Positions 59,969 through 64,000 of a stretch of DNA of 64,000 nucleotides are shown piece by piece. The notes under the pieces were generated by a model. The model searched no databases, was not told where the DNA came from, and saw nothing but the letters and a program-made list of their open reading frames with translations. The stretch covers positions 32,501,362 through 32,565,361 of the forward strand of contig OY743170.1 in NCBI GenBank assembly GCA_963555705.1, given 5' to 3'. The translations under genes and the position numbers were made by a program. The stretch's first letter is position 1; every line of letters begins with the position of its first letter. The DNA comes from Ligustrum vulgare (Eukaryota > Streptophyta > Magnoliopsida > Lamiales > Oleaceae).

Positions 59969-60014
<46 letters not shown>
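59969..60014. repeat. (TA)n microsatellite in Helitron B
   Basis: A run of about 23 TA units. Confidence 0.92.
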
Positions 60015-60019
<5 letters not shown>

Positions 60020-60238
60020 TTATGAATATAATATTCACATACGTGAACTTCAATTCAAAATGCTACAATTCCATTAATCTGTGACTTTTGCTTCATAGGT
60101 TGCATAAAAAAAATATTTTAAAAACTTTAATTCACATTTATCTTTCTTTTGTTCTTTTATCATTTGGGTATTATTCTCAATATTTTTAAAATTTTGTACT
60201 GGTTTATTATTATTATAGTTTTTTCTTTAAATTTTTTA

Positions 60239-60404
60239 GCCTTTGTTTGTTAAAACTTTTGTGTTTAAAAACATGTTTTTTTTATGTTTTCGAGATAAGA
60301 TGTGTGGTTAAAAAGTGGAAAGAGAAAATATGTGTGATTAAAAAATAATCTGAGGAATTGTGTTGTAAAACACTTGTTTTTAAACAAGTTTGTCACACGG
60401 AGGC
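60239..60404. mobile_element. Tourist-like MITE, copy 3, inside Helitron B
   Basis: 166 bp starting GCCTTTGTTTG and ending CACACGGAGGC, flanked by TTA (60236-60238 and 60405-60407). The other Helitron copy has the empty site: its complement near 20950 reads AATTTTTTAAGAAAG without interruption. Confidence 0.93.
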
Positions 60405-60530
60405 TTAAGAAAAATCATGTTATAATCTTTACTTCTTCAGTTAATAAATACTATTATGATTATAAAATATTAATATAATAATCAAAATATCATATCCAAA
60501 ATTTCAAAAATTGGATTGTCTGATAGTTTA

Positions 60531-60645
60531 AAACTCCTAAATACATTTTTGCCAAATGATATCCCACCAAACAAGTTTTACAACTCCTAAATACATTGTT
60601 GCCAAATGATATCCCACCAAACAAGTTAATCTTGAAAATAAATTC
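60531..60645. repeat. Tandem duplication of about 57 bp in Helitron B
   Basis: AACTCCTAAATACATT, then GCCAAATGATATCCCACC and AAACAAGTT occur twice in succession. Helitron A has one copy in this place. Confidence 0.9.
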
Positions 60646-60999
60646 TCCAATGATACTTTTAAGGAATCTAGACTCATTCAACGATCTTTGTAATGAAACA
60701 TGAATGATTAATTGTGATTTAAAAAGACATACATTCCATGCAGAAATAATCATTGAATAAAATGATGAAAAATAAGTTTTTCTTTCATGTATCTTATTAA
60801 TTCTAGTAAATTATGGAGTATATTAATTCAAATTCAAGATGAACAATTTTCAATATGTCTATACTTTGAAATGACTATTAATAAGATTTAAGGATAAATA
60901 ATGATTACTGTTGGAATATACATTCGAGATCATGTATTCTCTCATGATCAACTATATATAGAACTTTCTAGCAAAATTTCAATACAAACTATTAAAGTC

Positions 61000-61195
61000 T
61001 TGGTAAAATTAGAAAATAAAAATAAGAAAAAATGTGAGAGCCCGACAAAAAAATATTATGTACAAAGAAGTGTTATTATAATCAATACATTAAAGTCATG
61101 GTAAAATTAGAAAATAAAATAAGAAAAAATGTAAAAAGTTGACAAAAAATATTATGTACAAAGAAGTGTTATTATAATCAAAACATTACATTTCG
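61000..61195. repeat. Tandem duplication of about 95-100 bp in Helitron B
   Basis: GGTAAAATTAGAAAATAAA, then ATTATGTACAAAGAAGTG and TTATTATAATCAA occur twice in succession near the 3' end of the Helitron. Confidence 0.88.
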
Positions 61196-62107
61196 ATTTA
61201 TTCAAAATTTTCACATTATATACATAATTTCATTAAAAATAAAATAATTCATATGTAACTTTTTAACAATTTAAATTTTTTATTCTAATAATATTTAATA
61301 CTTCAACTACTTTTAAAAATAGTCTTAGTACTTCAAAAACATTACCCTGAGTCATCGTATACATAAGTCGTGCAACGCATGTGCTTACTACTAGTATAGG
61401 AAAATGGGTATATATAGTGAGAATTATGACAAAAACTATGACGCCAGCCTAAAAATACGGTTTGGGAAGCTAAACAGATCTATATTGGTGGTGACGCCAG
61501 CGCGAAGCGGCGGCAACAGTGACGGTAGTGAGGGAGTGGTTCTTATGACCTTAAAACTGGTGGTTGGGACTGAAAATAATGGTGGTTCTTTGACCTAACT
61601 ATAACCCGAGACTTGGTGGTAGGGGTGGAGTTGCTTGTGGTTGCGGTTGCGGCAGCAACGGTCAGAGGAGGTGGAGACGACTGTGACTTGAAATAAATCC
61701 GTGAGTTACAAATTCTATTCTTTATGAACTTAAAATAAGCCCTTATGACCTTAATAATGGTTGTGGTGACGGAAATAATGGTGGTTCTCTCCTTTTGACC
61801 TTGAAATAAGTTTTTGTGACCTTAAAATTAGTGGTTGTGATCGAAAATGGCGGTGATTCTATCATGATCTAATTGTAACTTGAAATTTAAATAATTTGTA
61901 ACCTTGAAATCAATTTGTGAATTCAAAGATTTGTATTTTGTGACTTGAAAATTTATAATTTTGTGACCTTAATGTGTATAATTAATAAAATACTTTTAAC
62001 TATTTAATTTAATTATAACTTGATTTTTGAAATTATACAAGTTTGATCTTATTTGTGAATTTTGTATTTTTAAAACCCTTATTTATGTGTTTTCCCCATA
62101 AAATAAG

Positions 62108-62879
62108 TAAGAAGGAGTTGAATGGTCAAGGACTCAATTTTCATGAAAAATAAATTCAAGGAATTTGGATGTATTTAATTGAAATTGACATTTGAAAGTA
62201 TGATAAAGGTTGAAAATGAATTCTCAACTAAACCCAATGAAAACATTGTCTTTGTTTAAAAGGAAAAGCCTAAAAATTGAGATAAGATAGAAAATGAATT
62301 TTCAATTTTCCTTGACAAAAAATTGAAGGATTTTAATTGTAATACGACAATAAGTTTTGTAATTCAACTACTGGAACACTTACGAAATCATAAAGGAAGT
62401 AAATCACTTGCTCTCCACTTGCGTGTCCTATTGGGATTGCATAAGGTATTTTTGCAATTGTTTAGAAGTGCTGTCTAATAACTAACTAGTTTCACACTTG
62501 TACGATGCACTGATATATTCCATTAACAAAAACTAAATTACAGAAAAAATACAATTGAAAAAAGCAGCAAAAACTACGAAAATTCAGTGACAATTTAAAT
62601 AATAATAATAAGCATTCTGTTATCAAGAGTATTAAAAATTTTGGAAAACCACATTTTACATAACATTGATAGTCACATTTGTTGATATATTAATAGTTTG
62701 GACTGTAGTGTGCATTTTTTATTATCTAGAGTTCATTGTTCTCTACTTAAATATAATAGTCTCTACTATTGAGCCAAGTAATTGAGTTTCTTAGCTTAAT
62801 TTTATCCCTTGTACAAATATTGTCAAGTAGTAACGTGTTCGGTATACGTATCGAAAGGACTTATATGAAAATAATTATT
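62108..62879. other. Spacer with a possible further Helitron end
   Basis: No gene supported. At 62486-62515, ACTAGTTTCACACTTGTACG followed by ATGCACTG resembles a diverged - strand Helitron 3' end (CTAG, then a hairpin-type stretch), but no matching 5' end was found. Confidence 0.35.
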
Positions 62880-64000
62880 TTATGTGTATATAAAGTAAAT
62901 ATTATGGGAAGAACTGAAGCCGAATCGAAAGCGAAGGTTCAATTTTGGTTTGGTTCCAACAATTACAAGGACCTGAATGGTTCTGATTTTGAAATACCCG
63001 AAGTATAATGGGTAGTTCCGGGTATTGAAATACCCAGACCGATGCAATCTTTAATGAATATGTGATGTCTTGTTTGAAGGGAATTGACAGAAACTTAACT
63101 GAAAAAGATATTCAAATTAAGGTTGAGACTCCTTATATAGAACATGATAATACTCATAATGAACATGGGGAAACTTTTTAGAGAAGTAGTGAGCCTTTAG
63201 TAGGCATTGAAACCAATCAAAACATAGATTCTGATGACCAATTTGAATCTACAACCTTATCCCTTGATGGGTATCAACTCACAAGAGATAGGGAAATGAG
63301 GCATATCAGACCCCTAGCCAGACATGATGACTTTGTTTCACTATGTACCTATCAAATGAACCTAGCACTTATGAAAATGCTACCAAATGGGTAGAAGCTA
63401 TGGAAGATGAATTGCCTTCTCTGATTAAAAATGAAACATGGGTTTTTGTTAACAAACCAATAGATAAAAGCTAGTTGACTGCAAGTGGATATTCAAAATA
63501 AAAGAAGGGGAATGAGAGAAGAACAACGTGAGATATAAGGTCACGTTAGATACTAAGGGGTTTACACAAAAAGAGGGTAATGAAAGGGTATTGACTATAA
63601 TGAGATTTTTTCACATGTAGTCAAATACAATACCATTAGAGCCATTCTTTCCTTAATAACTCATTTCACTTGGGAACTTGATCAATTAGATGCTAAAATT
63701 ACTTTTTTATATAGTGATTTAGAAGAGAAAATTTACATGACACGGCCTTTAGGTTACATTACTGGTGATTCTGATAAACTTCTTTGCTTGCTTAAAAAAT
63801 CCTTGTATGGTCTTAGAGAGATTTGATTGTTTTGTCTTGCAACTTGATTTTGAAAGAAGCAAATATGATACATGTTTATACTTTAAAAAAAATATTAGTT
63901 TAAATGCCTTATACTTGCTTTTATATGTTTATGATTTGCTTCTTGCCAGTAGAAACACTCAAATCTGAATTTGAAATGAAAAATCTTGGCTCAGCCAAGA
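62880..64000 (+). pseudogene. + strand copia pol relic, continues past the window
   Basis: From about 63390 the frames read YENATKWVEAMEDELPSLIK, then NETWVFVNK, CKWIFKIKEG, DTKGFTQKEG and AILSLITHFTWELDQLDAKI, then KSLYGLRE, the order of a copia reverse transcriptase. 63840-63980 reads FERSKYDTCLYFKK and LLLYVYDLLLASRN, where the catalytic YVDD has become YVYD. The upstream part (62880-63340) fits the degenerate stretch between integrase and polymerase. Frameshifts occur about every 100-150 bases, so the copy is old. No LTR is inside the window on this side. Confidence 0.85.

Larger units (their letters stand above)
59627..61394 (+). mobile_element. Non-autonomous Helitron, copy B
   Basis: Begins TCTACC after an A and ends CTAG before a T, with a hairpin-type CGTGCAACGCATGTGC shortly before the end. 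It aligns throughout, in inverse orientation, to 19563-21515. Differences include a Tourist-like MITE, two local tandem duplications and the length of the (TA)n run. No Rep/helicase gene is present. Confidence 0.7.
58985..62097. mobile_element. Non-autonomous Mutator-like element 2, hosting a Helitron
   Basis: The 9-bp duplication ATAAAATAA flanks it (58976-58984 and 62098-62106). Ends are GAGGAAATTACTCCCACC and, reverse-complemented, GGGGAAAACACATAAATAAG. Arms match those of element 1, for example ATCAAGTTATAATTA and CTTGTATAATTTCAAAAATC on the complement. The GC-rich interior (about 59190-59230 and 61480-61680) has no transposase. Helitron copy B splits it at 59627-61394. Without the Helitron it is about 1,345 bp, close to element 1. 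Confidence 0.82.

Overview
This window is plant nuclear DNA, almost certainly from a eudicot. It is very AT-rich, has spliced genes with GT/AG introns, and carries Ty1/copia, Ty3/gypsy, Helitron, PIF/Harbinger, hAT and Mutator-type elements, with LTR retrotransposon primer sites complementary to plant initiator tRNA-Met. The species cannot be named from sequence alone. Only two ordinary host genes are well supported. One is the alpha subunit of the nascent polypeptide-associated complex (NACA), + strand, four coding exons, 27666-30842. The other is a RING-H2 E3 ubiquitin ligase of the RHC1A/RNF126-like type, - strand, 54360-55268, with an inferred 5'-UTR intron. Nearly everything else is mobile DNA, much of it nested.

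Layout. 134-7833 is a - strand Ty1/copia element lacking protease and most of integrase; it sits inside a related gag sequence (1-133 and 7834 onward) and itself hosts a 1.35-kb Harbinger-type non-autonomous element holding a seven-copy minisatellite. 7960-8495 is the tail and small LTR of a + strand copia. 8720-17208 is a second - strand copia with almost identical 1,415-bp LTRs but eroded coding frames. 17651-21515 holds a Tourist-like MITE, a decayed Harbinger end and a Helitron. 22110-27214 is a + strand solo LTR split by a 3.4-kb non-autonomous LTR element that encodes an unrecognised charged protein and carries a GC-rich hAT MITE in one LTR. After NACA, 32.8-37.1 kb holds a gag-like, apparently spliced element gene split by a solo LTR.

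37095-54201 reads as one small non-autonomous LTR retrotransposon pulled apart by later insertions: a hAT-type element (37983-38911), a nearly full PIF/Harbinger transposon (39205-44717), and a Ty3/gypsy element (44937-53114) that itself received two solo LTRs. Its residual internal DNA appears to include a fragment of a BIR-like receptor kinase. Downstream of the RING gene are two Mutator-like elements with long inverted ends (56264-57637 and 58985-62097), a second hAT-type element between them, and a second Helitron inside the latter. The window ends in a + strand copia pol relic.

The most useful evidence is target-site duplications read at element ends: 5 bp for most LTR elements, 3 bp for Harbinger/Tourist, 8 bp for hAT and 9 bp for Mutator-like. 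Together with empty-site comparisons these order the insertions. All family calls are from motifs and alignments made by eye; no database search was possible.
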